From Candidatus Anammoxibacter sp. (GTDB taxonomy: Bacteria; Planctomycetota; Brocadiia; Brocadiales; Anammoxibacteraceae): 64,000 nt of DNA. Below are positions 8,367 to 17,982 of this stretch, piece after piece. Below the pieces are notes generated by a model. It was not told the origin of the DNA. It saw only the letters and a program-made list of their open reading frames with translations, and did not search any database. How positions within the stretch are numbered: position 1 is the stretch's first letter; every line of letters starts with the position of its first letter. The position numbers and the translations under genes are program-made. Location of the stretch: NCBI GenBank assembly GCA_021777105.1, contig JAIQZQ010000061.1, positions 1 to 64,000 of the forward strand, given 5' to 3'.

Positions 8367-10088
8367 TTATCTTTCCTCATCTCCGTATTGAAGATGATCT
8401 AATGCTTTATTCAATAAACTTGTTACAAAAGAATTTACAGTTGAATATTCCTCTTTTTGTAATAAACAGTATTTGTCATCAAAAATGATTTTGTATCCGT
8501 TATACTCAGCTCCGTACAAGTCTACACTACCCAAAATAAGTTGAAAATTACCAGGAAGCTTACTTAAAGCAAATTCCATTATTTTTTTTAAGTTCTTATC
8601 ATCTTGATCTTGCTGGTTTGGCGAATCAATAATAACAGGAAAAACTAACGATGAAGAATGGTTTCTTATAGTATATAAAAAACTAAAATAATAAGCCAAC
8701 AAAGCCCTTGGATGATCACTGCCTGTTTGTTTTATACTTGATGGTATTGAACTATAATCTTCTTCTTTTAACCCATATACTTCCAATGAAGGAAGAAATA
8801 TAGACATATGGCTTGAAAACGTTTCATAAATTTCTTTTGTTCTATCCTTGTCTAGATATTTTTGCCTTTCAGTTTTATTTTTGGAAATTCCAAAATTTAA
8901 AGCGGTAATTTCCTCTTCGTATTTAGTAAGATTTTCAGAGAATGTATTATGGATTTCTTTTTGACTTTCAGATTTAATCAGATCATAAAGTTTAATTTGC
9001 CCCTTTTTCTCTAACAATAGATTTTGAACTGATTTATAGTCGTTTGTTTTTTGTAAATATTCTTTTTCTAATTTAGCTATTTTCAGTTTAACATCTGATA
9101 GTTCTTTATCTAATTCGATAACTAATTCTCTGCAAGTTTCAGAGTCTTCAACTAATGAGAATCGAAAAATTAAAGAATTGTCAAAATGGCTGCCACAAGT
9201 AGGACATTCGACATTTTCAGAATCAAGATTTTTTAGTGTAAATTCATAGTCATTTTCAAGTTCATTTAATGATTTTTTTGCAATTTCAAATTGGTTTTGA
9301 AAAATAATTTCTTTATTTTTAGCATCCAATAACTTATTACGAAACAACTCTTGTTCATTATTTAGGGTATTACATCGCTCTAGTAATTCATCTACCACTT
9401 TTTTATAATCATCCAAATCAACATTAAATAAAACTTTTTTCTGTTTTTCCTCAATTCTTTTTTGTGCTATTTGAATTACATCTTTTTCTTCCGTTTTTTC
9501 TTTAAGAGAGGATTCAAGATTTGATAAGATTTCAGAAATATCATAATATTCTTTTGGACGAATTCCTGAATGATAGGAAATAACATCTTTTTGCCATCCA
9601 GAAAATTGTTGTAATCTTTCAAAAGAAGACCATGGCTTTAACCAACCTTTATCTTGATCAATATAATATGGTAAATACTGAAAAACAGGTGTTGCGGGCT
9701 CATATGGTTTAGAGCCACCAGGTTTGAGTTTAAGATTAAAATCAAATAATTGGTTTAAATATTTTCCAATACCCTTTGTTATCCCTTGAGAAACTTCAAT
9801 TAATTCCCCATTTGCATCATAAATACCAAAAAGCCTTTGGTAACGTAATATTAAGTATTCAGTATTACCTATCGAAAATCTTAGTAAACTTATTACGTTA
9901 GCATCTTCCCACCCTTTGTCAAAATGAATATCAGCACCTAATGTATAATAAATGCTTTTAATTAATGATGACTTTCCAGTGTCATTTACACCAAGAATAA
10001 CAGTTGTTGATGGATTAAAGCTAATCTTCCTTGCAGTTTCTTCTTTTTTGGATAGCAGCCAAAGCTCTTTGAAAACAACCTTTTGCAT
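8367..10088 (-). CDS. SMC/Rad50-like AAA ATPase, defence-system component
   Basis: The 573-residue protein has an ABC-type head split by a coiled coil. The Walker A G-V-N-D-T-G-K-S-S is at residues 33-41, and a zinc-hook-like C-P-T-C (Cys295, Cys298) stands in the middle of a coiled coil from about 180 to 425. A signature-like S-D-H-P-R-A-L-L-A-Y-Y is near 457-467 and the Walker B V-I-I-D-S-P-N-Q-Q-D-Q-D near 485-496. The I-D-S-P-N-Q-Q form is typical of ATPases in Lamassu and other ABC three-component defence systems. It lies 20 bases after a Cap4-like nuclease gene in the same operon. It probably senses foreign DNA ends or structures and gates the nuclease. No third component gene is visible. 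Confidence 0.8.
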   Translation of the reverse strand: MQKVVFKELWLLSKKEETARKISFNPSTTVILGVNDTGKSSLIKSIYYTLGADIHFDKGWEDANVISLLRFSIGNTEYLILRYQRLFGIYDANGELIEVSQGITKGIGKYLNQLFDFNLKLKPGGSKPYEPATPVFQYLPYYIDQDKGWLKPWSSFERLQQFSGWQKDVISYHSGIRPKEYYDISEILSNLESSLKEKTEEKDVIQIAQKRIEEKQKKVLFNVDLDDYKKVVDELLERCNTLNNEQELFRNKLLDAKNKEIIFQNQFEIAKKSLNELENDYEFTLKNLDSENVECPTCGSHFDNSLIFRFSLVEDSETCRELVIELDKELSDVKLKIAKLEKEYLQKTNDYKSVQNLLLEKKGQIKLYDLIKSESQKEIHNTFSENLTKYEEEITALNFGISKNKTERQKYLDKDRTKEIYETFSSHMSIFLPSLEVYGLKEEDYSSIPSSIKQTGSDHPRALLAYYFSFLYTIRNHSSSLVFPVIIDSPNQQDQDDKNLKKIMEFALSKLPGNFQLILGSVDLYGAEYNGYKIIFDDKYCLLQKEEYSTVNSFVTSLLNKALDHLQYGDEER

Positions 10089-10108
10089 TTTTTTTCTTTC
10101 TAAGATTT

Positions 10109-11206
10109 CTAATTAATTTTTTGAATCTCTGCTCTTTCGCAATATTTCCATAATATAATTGCATTAACATAATCCTCACTAATGGCAGTACTTTTGTTAG
10201 AAAAATTATTTAAATATGCAGTATATATTTGACCTAAAATAGATTGAATATTTGTTCCTGATAAATTTATACTGCGGAACTGATTGTCTATAAATTTAAT
10301 TAATCGTTCAAGTATAACATTTGTACTATCTAGTCGTTCTATAGAAAATTGTTGCCAACAATTTTTTAAATTGATTAACTTATAAGTAGGATAGTCATCT
10401 TTAATTAGTTCTTGTTGAATAATATCCCAACTTAATTCAATTCTTTTATTGTTTTTAATTTCTTCTATGAATTCGGTTATTTTAGATTTTGTTATACATT
10501 TGTTCCTCAATAAATCATCAAAAGATTTAACATTATTTGGTGGATAATTGTTTTTTTTCTTAATTTCACCAGTTATTGTTTTATACCAAGCGGTTACAGA
10601 AATATTGTGATTATCACCAAAAAAAGCAGCGAACAGATCATGTAATTTTCCTTTAATATATGTTTCATGTTCTTCAAGAGTTATCCCACTATGATGAAAG
10701 CATAAATCATCAATATCTAAATCATTTAACTCTTTATGTTCTTGTTTAACTTTATTTTTTAACTGTTTTTTGTCTTTATCATTAACTTCATTTAACCAAA
10801 AAATGTCACTATCACTATTAAAAGTAAAAAAAGAATCTGTGACAAAATGAAGTTTTACTACTTGCCCAGAAAAGTCAATTTTATGTTTATATAATTTACC
10901 TAAAATTGACAGTTTAAAGCTACCATCTGATTTTTTGTCCTTTTTTGTCAACCGACCAATAGTCCAATTTTTATTTCTGGAAGTTTTTATTTGAAAAAAG
11001 TCAGCTTGACCGGGGTTACCTTCAGAATTTAGAACAACAACGTCATCGTGAAACTCAAAGATAAACACATAATCTTCTCCATTAATATGGTATTCTATTA
11101 ATTTTGCCAATGCCCAGTCTTTCTGATAATCAAAAGCAGATGATGATCGAGAGCCTGCTGATTCTGAAACAGGATTTTTAATTAATGCATCACGCAGGCT
11201 ATTCAT
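10109..11206 (-). CDS. Cap4-like (DUF4297) dsDNA nuclease, defence effector
   Basis: The N-terminal 130 residues show the DUF4297/Cap4 endonuclease pattern. After a Ser-rich leader comes F-D-Y-Q-K-D (Gln28), then F-E-F-H-D-D-V-V-V-L-N (Glu51, Asp54, Asp55) and F-F-Q-I-K-T-S (Gln72, Lys74), the catalytic residues of a PD-(D/E)xK nuclease. Residues 200-365 are helical without a recognisable domain and may be the sensor or adaptor part. In Lamassu and CBASS systems this nuclease destroys DNA on activation. Here it is the first gene of a two-gene operon with the SMC-like ATPase. AGAAAG-type sequence precedes the ATG. I infer abortive-infection defence; the system subtype is open. Confidence 0.8.
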   Translation of the reverse strand: MNSLRDALIKNPVSESAGSRSSSAFDYQKDWALAKLIEYHINGEDYVFIFEFHDDVVVLNSEGNPGQADFFQIKTSRNKNWTIGRLTKKDKKSDGSFKLSILGKLYKHKIDFSGQVVKLHFVTDSFFTFNSDSDIFWLNEVNDKDKKQLKNKVKQEHKELNDLDIDDLCFHHSGITLEEHETYIKGKLHDLFAAFFGDNHNISVTAWYKTITGEIKKKNNYPPNNVKSFDDLLRNKCITKSKITEFIEEIKNNKRIELSWDIIQQELIKDDYPTYKLINLKNCWQQFSIERLDSTNVILERLIKFIDNQFRSINLSGTNIQSILGQIYTAYLNNFSNKSTAISEDYVNAIILWKYCERAEIQKIN

Positions 11207-11977
11207 ATATAACTTTCTTCTTTGTTAAGTAACTGGTAGTTTTTTATACCTACATTAAATATTTTTTGGGCACTTAGTACCTCAAACGGCCAATATATGA
11301 CAGTTAAACCGAATCTACTGATTTAATAAGTTTAGGTTTAATTAAAAACCATTTTTTTTAAAAAACAAATATAGAAAAACATGGTTTACCAGCATATATG
11401 TTTAATTAACTTATGATAACAATTTTTGTAATTTATATAACTTACTACTGATATATAAATTAATTCCTGTATCACAGTTGATAAGCTCTTAAATTACTTC
11501 TGTATATATAGCATTATCTATGTTATGTTTTTAATTTTTATGGCTTAGTTGGATTGTGAATCAAAAATATATTTCATTCTTATTTACTATAACAAACACT
11601 TCTTATAAATTATACTTCTTACAAATTATTACATACATATTTCTACTATAAAAGCATAATATTATCATTTTTAATTCAAAATATCAATGACAGAAGTTAT
11701 TATAACTTCATATTCTAACCTATTAGTATAATAGTAGTTATCAAAATATATGATTGGAAGTATTATTAATGATACTGTCTCAAGGAAACTATTTCAAAAG
11801 AAGTGGTAGATTTCCTGACAAAACTTAATTTTAATCCTGCCGCAAGTATTTAGTAAACCAATCATAATCAGATTATTCGCTGTTGTCATAAAAATTTGCA
11901 AGTCTTTAATATTAAATGTTTTATAGCAAGGTAATATATTTTTTAAAGTTATTTTTAGAGCAAAAAAGGAGGCGGTC
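11207..11977. other. AT-rich stretch without genes
   Basis: About 770 bases of very AT-rich DNA with many short stop-dense frames. It should carry the promoter of the nuclease-ATPase operon near 11210-11300, but I cannot pick one box with confidence. No hairpin, repeat or RNA gene stands out. Confidence 0.5.
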
Positions 11978-12787
11978 ATAGCAAAAGCTTTTTCTGTTGC
12001 ATCTTGGAATGTAGAACATTTTGGTAAAAAGAAGCAAAAGCGGCGAATTGAATCTGTTATTGATTTTGCAGCTAAACAAAAGCCTGATATTCTCGCAATC
12101 TATGAAGTGGAAAGCAAAATTGTATATAGCCCTTTTGTAAAGGCAATGCCTAATTATAGTTTTTTTATAACAGAGGGCGATCAGATGCAGGAAATCCTTA
12201 TTGGTATAAAAAACAACATACAGCGCTCATGTAACGCAGAAACTAACGTTTAAATCAGGGCAGTCAACCTTGCGCCCAGGAGTATTAGTAACAGTCAATG
12301 TTGCAGGCAAGTTTTATCCTTTAATATTTTTGCATCTTAAAAGTATGCCTGATCCTAAAGGCTTTGGGCTTAGACACGACATGATAAGAAGAGCCTTTGA
12401 CTTTAAGAAAACTTTAAAAAATGCGACTAAAAAAGAGGCTGAAAGGATTGCAAATGAAACAGGCGGTTCTGTTTCTGCAACCTTGCCACTTGCAAATTAT
12501 ATCTTTGTAGGCGACCTAAACACTATGGGCATGGACTATATTATCCAAAAAAGAAGTTTGATATTCATGCGATAGATGAAATAGCTGAACTAAAAAGATT
12601 TTCAAAATATCGAAACATGCGTGTTCTAGACAAAAATGCTGATGCAACATGGTCAAATGGCTCTGGTTCAGATTTAAAGCCAAGCAACCTTGACCACGTA
12701 GTTGCCGCAAATCAGATTGAGTTTAAGAAATTTAATGGTGTTGATGTGAGAGGATGGGTTGAAGAAGAAACAGAGAGCAAGAAATAA
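11978..12787 (+). pseudogene. Decayed endonuclease/exonuclease/phosphatase-family gene
   Basis: Three consecutive frames together encode an EEP-superfamily protein. The opening A-S-W-N-V-E-H-F-G-K and P-D-I-L-A-I-Y-E-V are in frame one (to TAA 12251-12253). The middle L-I-F-L-H-L-K-S and the active-site F-V-G-D-L-N-T-M-G-M are in frame two (to about 12575). The closing S-N-L-D-H-V-V is in frame three (to 12785-12787). At least two frameshifts separate them, and the expected start codon is ATA after an otherwise good GGAGG. The family hydrolyses phosphodiesters in nucleic acids or related substrates. The gene is clearly inactive in this sequence unless the shifts are sequencing errors. Confidence 0.7.
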
Positions 12788-13066
12788 CAGAAGCTGGTTT
12801 TGACATAGCATTGGAAAATTTAAGAGTGATTGCGTTAATCGATTTAATGTTGAAACTTTAACATCAATCATTTTTAAAGAAGCTGAAGACCTCATTGAAA
12901 AACATGCTAAAGAAAAGAGTTTACGCACATTAGAGGCAATACATTACAACTTGCATCATTTTTGTTAATAGCCGAAAAAGATACTATTTTTGTTAGCGCT
13001 GATAAAAAACTTAACACAGTAGTTGTTTCTGAAGGGTATAAGATAATAAACCCCATAGATAAATAA
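12788..13066 (+). pseudogene. Decayed PIN-domain (VapC-like) gene end
   Basis: Broken frames after the EEP remnant read A-G-F-D-I-A-L-E-N-L-R-V, then E-A-E-D-L-I-E-K-H-A-K-E-K-S-L-R-T-L-E-A and finally F-V-S-A-D-K-K-L-N-T-V-V-V-S-E-G-Y-K. This follows the C-terminal half of PIN ribonuclease toxins (R-T-L-D/E-A-L-Q-L-A then a conserved S/T-x-D-x-x-L). At least one frameshift lies near 12945. No antitoxin gene remains. It is one of several decayed genes in this part of the island. Confidence 0.5.
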
Positions 13067-13229
13067 AACCAATTTTTATGCCGGAATTAACCGAATTTGT
13101 TCACAATAAGCCTATCTTTTTTTTAGTCAGTGGGTTGCAGGTTCGTAAATTTATTATTAGTGATTACAAGGTGCACCCATTAGAAGGCATTTAAGACTTG
13201 ACCTTGAGCTTGCCTCAGGTACGATACGA

Positions 13230-14909
13230 CTATCCGAATTTTTTCCAGCCCCCATCCCATATTAATCCAGCAACTTCAATCCGACGGGCAATTGCTTCTG
13301 CTGAATTCATATATGCAGGGATAGCTTCTCCACTTCCGTTTAATGAAGTAAGTAAAAGTACACCACAATCTGTTTTATTTTTGAAGTCTTTTAAAATTTT
13401 TAACAGAAGGGAGACTTTTTCAGTACGTAAAACTTGAACTCTCGATTCACCATTTACATGAATTACTGCCGGAATAGATTTTAAAGCATCAGGTTTAGCA
13501 TGAACTGTCCATGCCATATTGGTTGAGCCATTTCCTTCAAAATAGCGATTAAAATCCTCTTCTAAAACAACAGGCGCAAAAGGCATGAAAGTGGGACGTC
13601 CTTTCATTTTGTTGAGTTTATCTGCTATTTCTTTTTTTCTTGGATCGGCTAAAATGCAACGTCCACCTAATGCACGAGGACCAAACTCTAAACGTCCACT
13701 AACGAGAGCTACAGCATAACCCGCAATTATAGCTTGTACAGCATTGCTAATATCATCATCTGAAACAGATGTCGTAATCTGTTCATAAGCATTTGGGCCA
13801 AGAAACGCTTCAGTGGTCTTAATCCGAACGTCTGGATGTTCTTTGTGTAGCATCCACGCTGCTGCTCCAATAGCCGTTCCCTGATCATCTGACCACGGGC
13901 TGACAGTTACAGAGTCAATATCAAATTTACTTATCCTTTGGATAATTTCACCATTAGCTTGACAATTCAATGCAGCCCCACCGGCTAAACCTATATGTTG
14001 TACTTCATAATGATACTGTTCACGAGCTATCCCCAATGACTGGATAATGCATTCAAGTGTTGTTTCGGTAAACCATCTTTGAATTGAAGCTGCTAAATTG
14101 ACTCCATTTTCATGATTATCATGTGAAGATAATATTTCTTTTTTCAACGATGAATCAGATTGTTGTGAAGCAAAATCAAACCATCCACCATGTATTTTCC
14201 ATGCAGGGTATACTTTAAAATCTATACAAAATTTACCATTAACGATACTACCAATACTCTGTAATTCTTTCAACCAAATAGGATCTCCTCTTGAGGAAAG
14301 AGCCATCAGTTTGCCTGGACCAGTCAGTCCCTTAAAGCCAAGATGATAGGCCATTTGATGATAGATTGAGCCTATAGAATAGGGATAAGCAGAACAGGCA
14401 AGAGAAATCATCTTTTCCCCAGACCAATAAAAAGAGGATATTGACTCTTTTTCTCCCGTAGTATCGCTAACTAAAATAAGTGATTTCGCTGGAAGACACC
14501 ATGGAAGCAAACTGTATGCATGGGCAAGATGGTGGCCGACTAAACGGATTCCCTTATTTTGTAAGTTACATATCGAATTTCTGTAAAAAGAATGTCCTTT
14601 GTGAAATCGCAGTAATTCTTTAAGTAAACGATGTTTAAAGTAGAACGGTTCTCGAAGCCCATATTTAATACTAGATAGAAGCCCTTTATAAAGTAATCTC
14701 TGGTAGATATGCCATCCTTCTGCCCAAAAGATTGATCCGCCATCTGTTAATTTACAGAGAATCTTAAGAGATTCTATTGGAAATGTGCTTGTATGTTTTT
14801 TACCGATTAAACGTCCTTCTTCTAAAGCATAAACAAGTTTACCATCTTCTGTGATAAGAGCAGCAGATGATCCGTGTCCATAGTTCGTTCCTAGAAAAAA
14901 TTTTTCCAT
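13230..14909 (-). CDS. Carbamoyltransferase, NodU/CmcH/TobZ family
   Basis: The protein of about 559 residues has the N-terminal Kae1-like ATP-binding fold (G-T-N-Y-G-H-G-S-S-A-A-L, then H-H-L-A-H-A-Y-S and L-V-S-D-T-T-G-E-K-E-S) and the C-terminal YrdC-like half (G-R-L-E-F-G-P-R-A-L-G-G-R and F-M-P-F-A-P-V-V-L). Such enzymes use carbamoyl phosphate and ATP to carbamoylate hydroxyls of sugars or antibiotics. I start it at the ATG at 14909 (M-E-K-F-F-L-G), one base after the stop of the nucleotidyltransferase gene, which implies translational coupling. It is the last gene of the minus-strand run with the epimerase and nucleotidyltransferase, so its substrate may be a sugar or nucleotide-linked product made there. 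Confidence 0.9.
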   Translation of the reverse strand: MEKFFLGTNYGHGSSAALITEDGKLVYALEEGRLIGKKHTSTFPIESLKILCKLTDGGSIFWAEGWHIYQRLLYKGLLSSIKYGLREPFYFKHRLLKELLRFHKGHSFYRNSICNLQNKGIRLVGHHLAHAYSLLPWCLPAKSLILVSDTTGEKESISSFYWSGEKMISLACSAYPYSIGSIYHQMAYHLGFKGLTGPGKLMALSSRGDPIWLKELQSIGSIVNGKFCIDFKVYPAWKIHGGWFDFASQQSDSSLKKEILSSHDNHENGVNLAASIQRWFTETTLECIIQSLGIAREQYHYEVQHIGLAGGAALNCQANGEIIQRISKFDIDSVTVSPWSDDQGTAIGAAAWMLHKEHPDVRIKTTEAFLGPNAYEQITTSVSDDDISNAVQAIIAGYAVALVSGRLEFGPRALGGRCILADPRKKEIADKLNKMKGRPTFMPFAPVVLEEDFNRYFEGNGSTNMAWTVHAKPDALKSIPAVIHVNGESRVQVLRTEKVSLLLKILKDFKNKTDCGVLLLTSLNGSGEAIPAYMNSAEAIARRIEVAGLIWDGGWKKFG

Positions 14910-14910
14910 T

Positions 14911-15618
14911 CTAATACCGACACATCTTTTCAATCATATAACCTTGTAACCATTGGTCTATTGTCTCACTACAACTCAACCGCTGTATAATAGATTGAAT
15001 AAAATTATCATTAGGATTCTCCAGGAGACAATGGTCAAGAAATTCTAATGCAACATTATTTCCATTGGATTTAATGAGTTTTTCTGCATATTGTTCTGAG
15101 AAAATTGTTTCTATCCCAAATTTAACATGAAGAGCATGGCGCGCCTCAACAGTTCCTATGCGATTCACTATATCAGTATAACTTTCATTTTTAGTCTGCC
15201 AGAGAATAAGAAGCGTTATTTTGGCCCGAATATAATCTAAAGAGCTTCTGTTTAAGGAAATATGTTCTCGGTATTTCGTAATATATTCACCAATCTTTAA
15301 TAAATTAGAATCATTCATACTCATTTTATCAAGAGAAATTGTAGTATGTATTGATGTTGTTAAAGGGGTGGAGAAAAAAGCTAAAGTTTCTTGCATAATT
15401 AACCGAGCAATTCGTTTACTTTTTTTTATATTCATCCCTTCTACCAAAAGATCTATATCGCTAAATGAAGTTTTACCCGTTAAATCCAAATGAAAATCTC
15501 CTACTTTCCAGGAGCCTTTTAGAAAATTTTGCATATTATATTTTTTTAAAATTGTAAAAACGATTTCCTGCGCTTTTTTTCTAAGCTCATCGTATTTTTT
15601 CATATTCAATCTTTCCAA
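14911..15618 (-). CDS. Nucleotidyltransferase-fold protein
   Basis: This 235-residue protein has the G-S-W near residue 40 followed by F-S-D-I-D-L-L-V near 55, the Gly-Ser and Asp-x-Asp signature of the DNA polymerase beta-type nucleotidyltransferase fold. The fold is shared by aminoglycoside adenylyltransferases, MNT toxins and tRNA nucleotidyltransferases. The C-terminal half is helical, as in the antibiotic-type enzymes. An upstream in-frame start (M-E-R-L-N-M-K-K) or the M-K-K start at about 15603 are both possible. It lies between the epimerase and carbamoyltransferase genes and overlaps or abuts the latter, so it probably modifies the same product. The substrate is unknown. Confidence 0.7.
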   Translation of the reverse strand: MERLNMKKYDELRKKAQEIVFTILKKYNMQNFLKGSWKVGDFHLDLTGKTSFSDIDLLVEGMNIKKSKRIARLIMQETLAFFSTPLTTSIHTTISLDKMSMNDSNLLKIGEYITKYREHISLNRSSLDYIRAKITLLILWQTKNESYTDIVNRIGTVEARHALHVKFGIETIFSEQYAEKLIKSNGNNVALEFLDHCLLENPNDNFIQSIIQRLSCSETIDQWLQGYMIEKMCRY

Positions 15619-15664
15619 ATTCTAAAAAGAAAATATTAATCACCTTTGAATGTCATGCTTCGTT

Positions 15665-16639
15665 TCATATGCAACGTTTTGCATCTACTTTCCACCAATC
15701 ACAATGTTCTTGATACCATTTTACAACAGTAGCCAGGCCATTAACAATATTATAGTTAGGAATCCATCCTAACTCATTACGAATCCGTTCGCAGGTAACA
15801 GCATAGCGTATATCCTGTCCCAATCTATCTGGGACATGCTTGATCAATGATGCGTTATTTAATCCAAGAGTTTTTAAAATTAGCTGTATTATTTGTAAAA
15901 TGGAGTGCCCTTCTTCAGAACCAACAATATATGAATTCCCGAATTGACCATTATCTAACACCTTCAGTAACCCGTTAACAGCATCTTCTATGTGCAGCCA
16001 GCTTCGAACTTGTTGACCATTGCCATGAATGGTGATAGGAATTCCAAGCACTGCACAAGCAATCGTCTTAGGAATAAATTTTTCCAGGCCCTGATATGCT
16101 CCATAAAGATTAGTAAAGTGGACGATTTTGTAATTCAAGTTATACGTGTTCCCCCATGTTCGTACAAAGTGGTCAGCAGATGCTTTACTGGCAGAGTATG
16201 GATTTCGAGGTTGATAGATGTCTGTCTCACAAAAACGATTAGGGGGGGCAATCTGCCCCCAAACTTCATCTGTAGACACATGGAGAAACAGTTTAATTGG
16301 ATATGTATTCGTTGCTTCAAGAAGAGTCAGCGTTCCTCGAACGTTAACATCCTGAAATCTTCCAGGCGTTTTTATAGATTGATCTACATGCGTTTCAGCA
16401 GCAAGGTGAATAATTACGTCAACTTTACTTACTAAATTTTCGACAAGTTTTTTATTTCTAATATCTCCTTGTATAAGCCGTATTTTCCCCCTTGAGGTAA
16501 ATCGAGATGAAATTTCAGGATTAGTAACATAAGAAATTTTATCCAAAATAAAGATATCTTCAACCTCCTCTTTTTTAGCAAGAACAGGGATTAGTGATGT
16601 ACCAACAAATCCCACACCTCCTGTAACTAAATAATTCAT
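15665..16639 (-). CDS. RmlB-like NAD-dependent sugar-nucleotide epimerase/dehydratase
   Basis: The 324-residue protein is a short-chain dehydrogenase of the extended type. It has a Rossmann T-G-G-V-G-F-V-G (residues 6-13), the S-T-D-E triad segment (Thr123, Asp124, Glu125) and catalytic Y-S-A-S-K (Tyr148, Lys152). The T-D-E triad and H-L-A-A-E-T-H-V-D-x-S-I are typical of dTDP-glucose 4,6-dehydratase, which makes 4-keto-6-deoxy sugars. No partner rmlA, C or D genes are in the window, so it may serve a product encoded by this cluster. A weak ribosome site precedes the ATG. Confidence 0.85.
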   Translation of the reverse strand: MNYLVTGGVGFVGTSLIPVLAKKEEVEDIFILDKISYVTNPEISSRFTSRGKIRLIQGDIRNKKLVENLVSKVDVIIHLAAETHVDQSIKTPGRFQDVNVRGTLTLLEATNTYPIKLFLHVSTDEVWGQIAPPNRFCETDIYQPRNPYSASKASADHFVRTWGNTYNLNYKIVHFTNLYGAYQGLEKFIPKTIACAVLGIPITIHGNGQQVRSWLHIEDAVNGLLKVLDNGQFGNSYIVGSEEGHSILQIIQLILKTLGLNNASLIKHVPDRLGQDIRYAVTCERIRNELGWIPNYNIVNGLATVVKWYQEHCDWWKVDAKRCI

Positions 16640-16691
16640 ATTTCAATTGATAACCACACATGATAAGTGTGAAAAGTAGTACCCTATAAAG

Positions 16692-17912
16692 TTAATTAAA
16701 TTTTTTATCAAGTTCCTCGTATATCTTTCGGAATTTGCACCAGTTTTTAGCAGTAGGTTCTCTCAATTGGTAAATAACTTCTTGATAACCACGTAAATAC
16801 ATAGAAAGTTGTTGTGAATTTTTCTTTTGAAATTTGTCTCGATGTCCTTCATCTGAGTACATTGCTAATTTAATCCTCTTTTTAAGAATTCCTTCTGGGA
16901 CTAAAGCGATGAGTTCAGAATATCCTTCTGCATAGGGGTTGGATTTTACCATTTGAGTAAGAATATTTGCTGTTATCAAACGAGTTCTCCCTTTATCATC
17001 CCCTTTTGTTAAGTAATAAGCAGCTTCTGCAAACAGAGACTGTACACTCGATTTAAGACGATTGACTTGCCACAATTTTATATTGGCAGGAGCTTGTAAA
17101 TATATAGTTTGTCCTTTGGTAATAAAATCAAGGGGAGTATCAAATTCAACATCAACTCCACGAAATATATGAGCAATTGCAGACATTACTTTAACTGTAA
17201 CTTCGGAATTTTTTTCTTTATTTTTTAAGGCAAGTTGTAATGCTTGTTTTAAATAAAGCTTGCTATCAGCTAATTTTTCTTGAGCAGCATAGGAAAATCC
17301 AACACGCCAATACACTTGGCATAAATATTCTTCCTGTTCATTTTCTACGAGTGATTTAGTAACGCTATCATATTGGTCGATAATTTTGTCAAAATGATGT
17401 TCTTGACTTAAAAGTTTTAAATTTAAGAGATTGAATTGAGCTTGTAGTTTTTGGGGGATCTTGTGCCAGTTATTTTGGCCAATTACAGCATTCATGTGCT
17501 TTCTTGCGTCTTTGATTAATCCATATTTTTGCTCAATAATAATAACATATAATTTTGTATCAATTGGTAATTCATCGTATGGTAGGAATCCTAAAAGGAT
17601 ATTTTTTGCACTAATGTAGTCGCCATAATCTAAACAGACTTGTACCGATTTAAAAATATCCTCTTTTTCGCTGATTATTATTGTTCTTTCACCACCGCTT
17701 TTACTATCAATATCATCATTAATTCCCCACTTTTTTGAAACTTTCGGTTGTGATTGTCGTTTCTTGATCTCTCCAATTTTCTCTATTAATTCATCTCGGT
17801 TTTTAATTATTTGTACAGGAACATTAACAGGATCCACATATTCTGATATTTTTTCTTCTAAAATACGTAAATTTCCTTCATGATTTTGTAGAATTTTATC
17901 ATTATCTTTCAA
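16692..17912 (-). CDS. Helical-repeat protein with caspase-linked adaptor-like N-terminal domain
   Basis: The 406-residue soluble protein opens with a short domain (residues 10-52) that closely matches the C-terminal tail of the caspase encoded upstream. Both read N-x-x-x-N-L-x-x-L/I-E-E-K/R-I/M-S-E-Y-V, then N/D-V/I-P-V/L-Q-I/L-I/L-K. Such shared domains in bacterial caspase and NTPase conflict systems act as effector-associated, homotypic adaptor domains. Residues about 85-400 are helical repeats of TPR character (Y-W-R-V-G-F-S-Y-A-A-Q-E-K-L-A-D-S-K-L-Y-L-K-Q-A-L). No enzymatic motif is seen. I infer a receptor or scaffold that recruits the caspase. The start has GGAGG-type sequence (CGTCCTCC on the plus strand) close upstream. 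Confidence 0.75.
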   Translation of the reverse strand: MKDNDKILQNHEGNLRILEEKISEYVDPVNVPVQIIKNRDELIEKIGEIKKRQSQPKVSKKWGINDDIDSKSGGERTIIISEKEDIFKSVQVCLDYGDYISAKNILLGFLPYDELPIDTKLYVIIIEQKYGLIKDARKHMNAVIGQNNWHKIPQKLQAQFNLLNLKLLSQEHHFDKIIDQYDSVTKSLVENEQEEYLCQVYWRVGFSYAAQEKLADSKLYLKQALQLALKNKEKNSEVTVKVMSAIAHIFRGVDVEFDTPLDFITKGQTIYLQAPANIKLWQVNRLKSSVQSLFAEAAYYLTKGDDKGRTRLITANILTQMVKSNPYAEGYSELIALVPEGILKKRIKLAMYSDEGHRDKFQKKNSQQLSMYLRGYQEVIYQLREPTAKNWCKFRKIYEELDKKFN

Positions 17913-17944
17913 TATAATTCGTCCTCCTTTCTTGGCTAATTAGA

Positions 17945-17982
17945 TAAGTTATTGTATGCTACTGGTAGCATACAATAACTTA
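17945..17982. repeat. Perfect 38-bp palindrome
   Basis: Two 17-base arms surround the 4-base loop CTGG with no mismatch. It lies between the sulfotransferase remnant and the adaptor/helical-repeat gene, just upstream of the latter's ribosome site. It could be a terminator without a T run, an attenuator in the leader of the 406-residue gene, or a small mobile palindrome like the one at 6045. Confidence 0.6.

Noticed and set aside
13130-13155. tRNA T-arm remnant (GGTTGCAGGTTCG)
   Set aside because: Only about 13 bases fit, with no matching acceptor strand or ACCA; likely chance.
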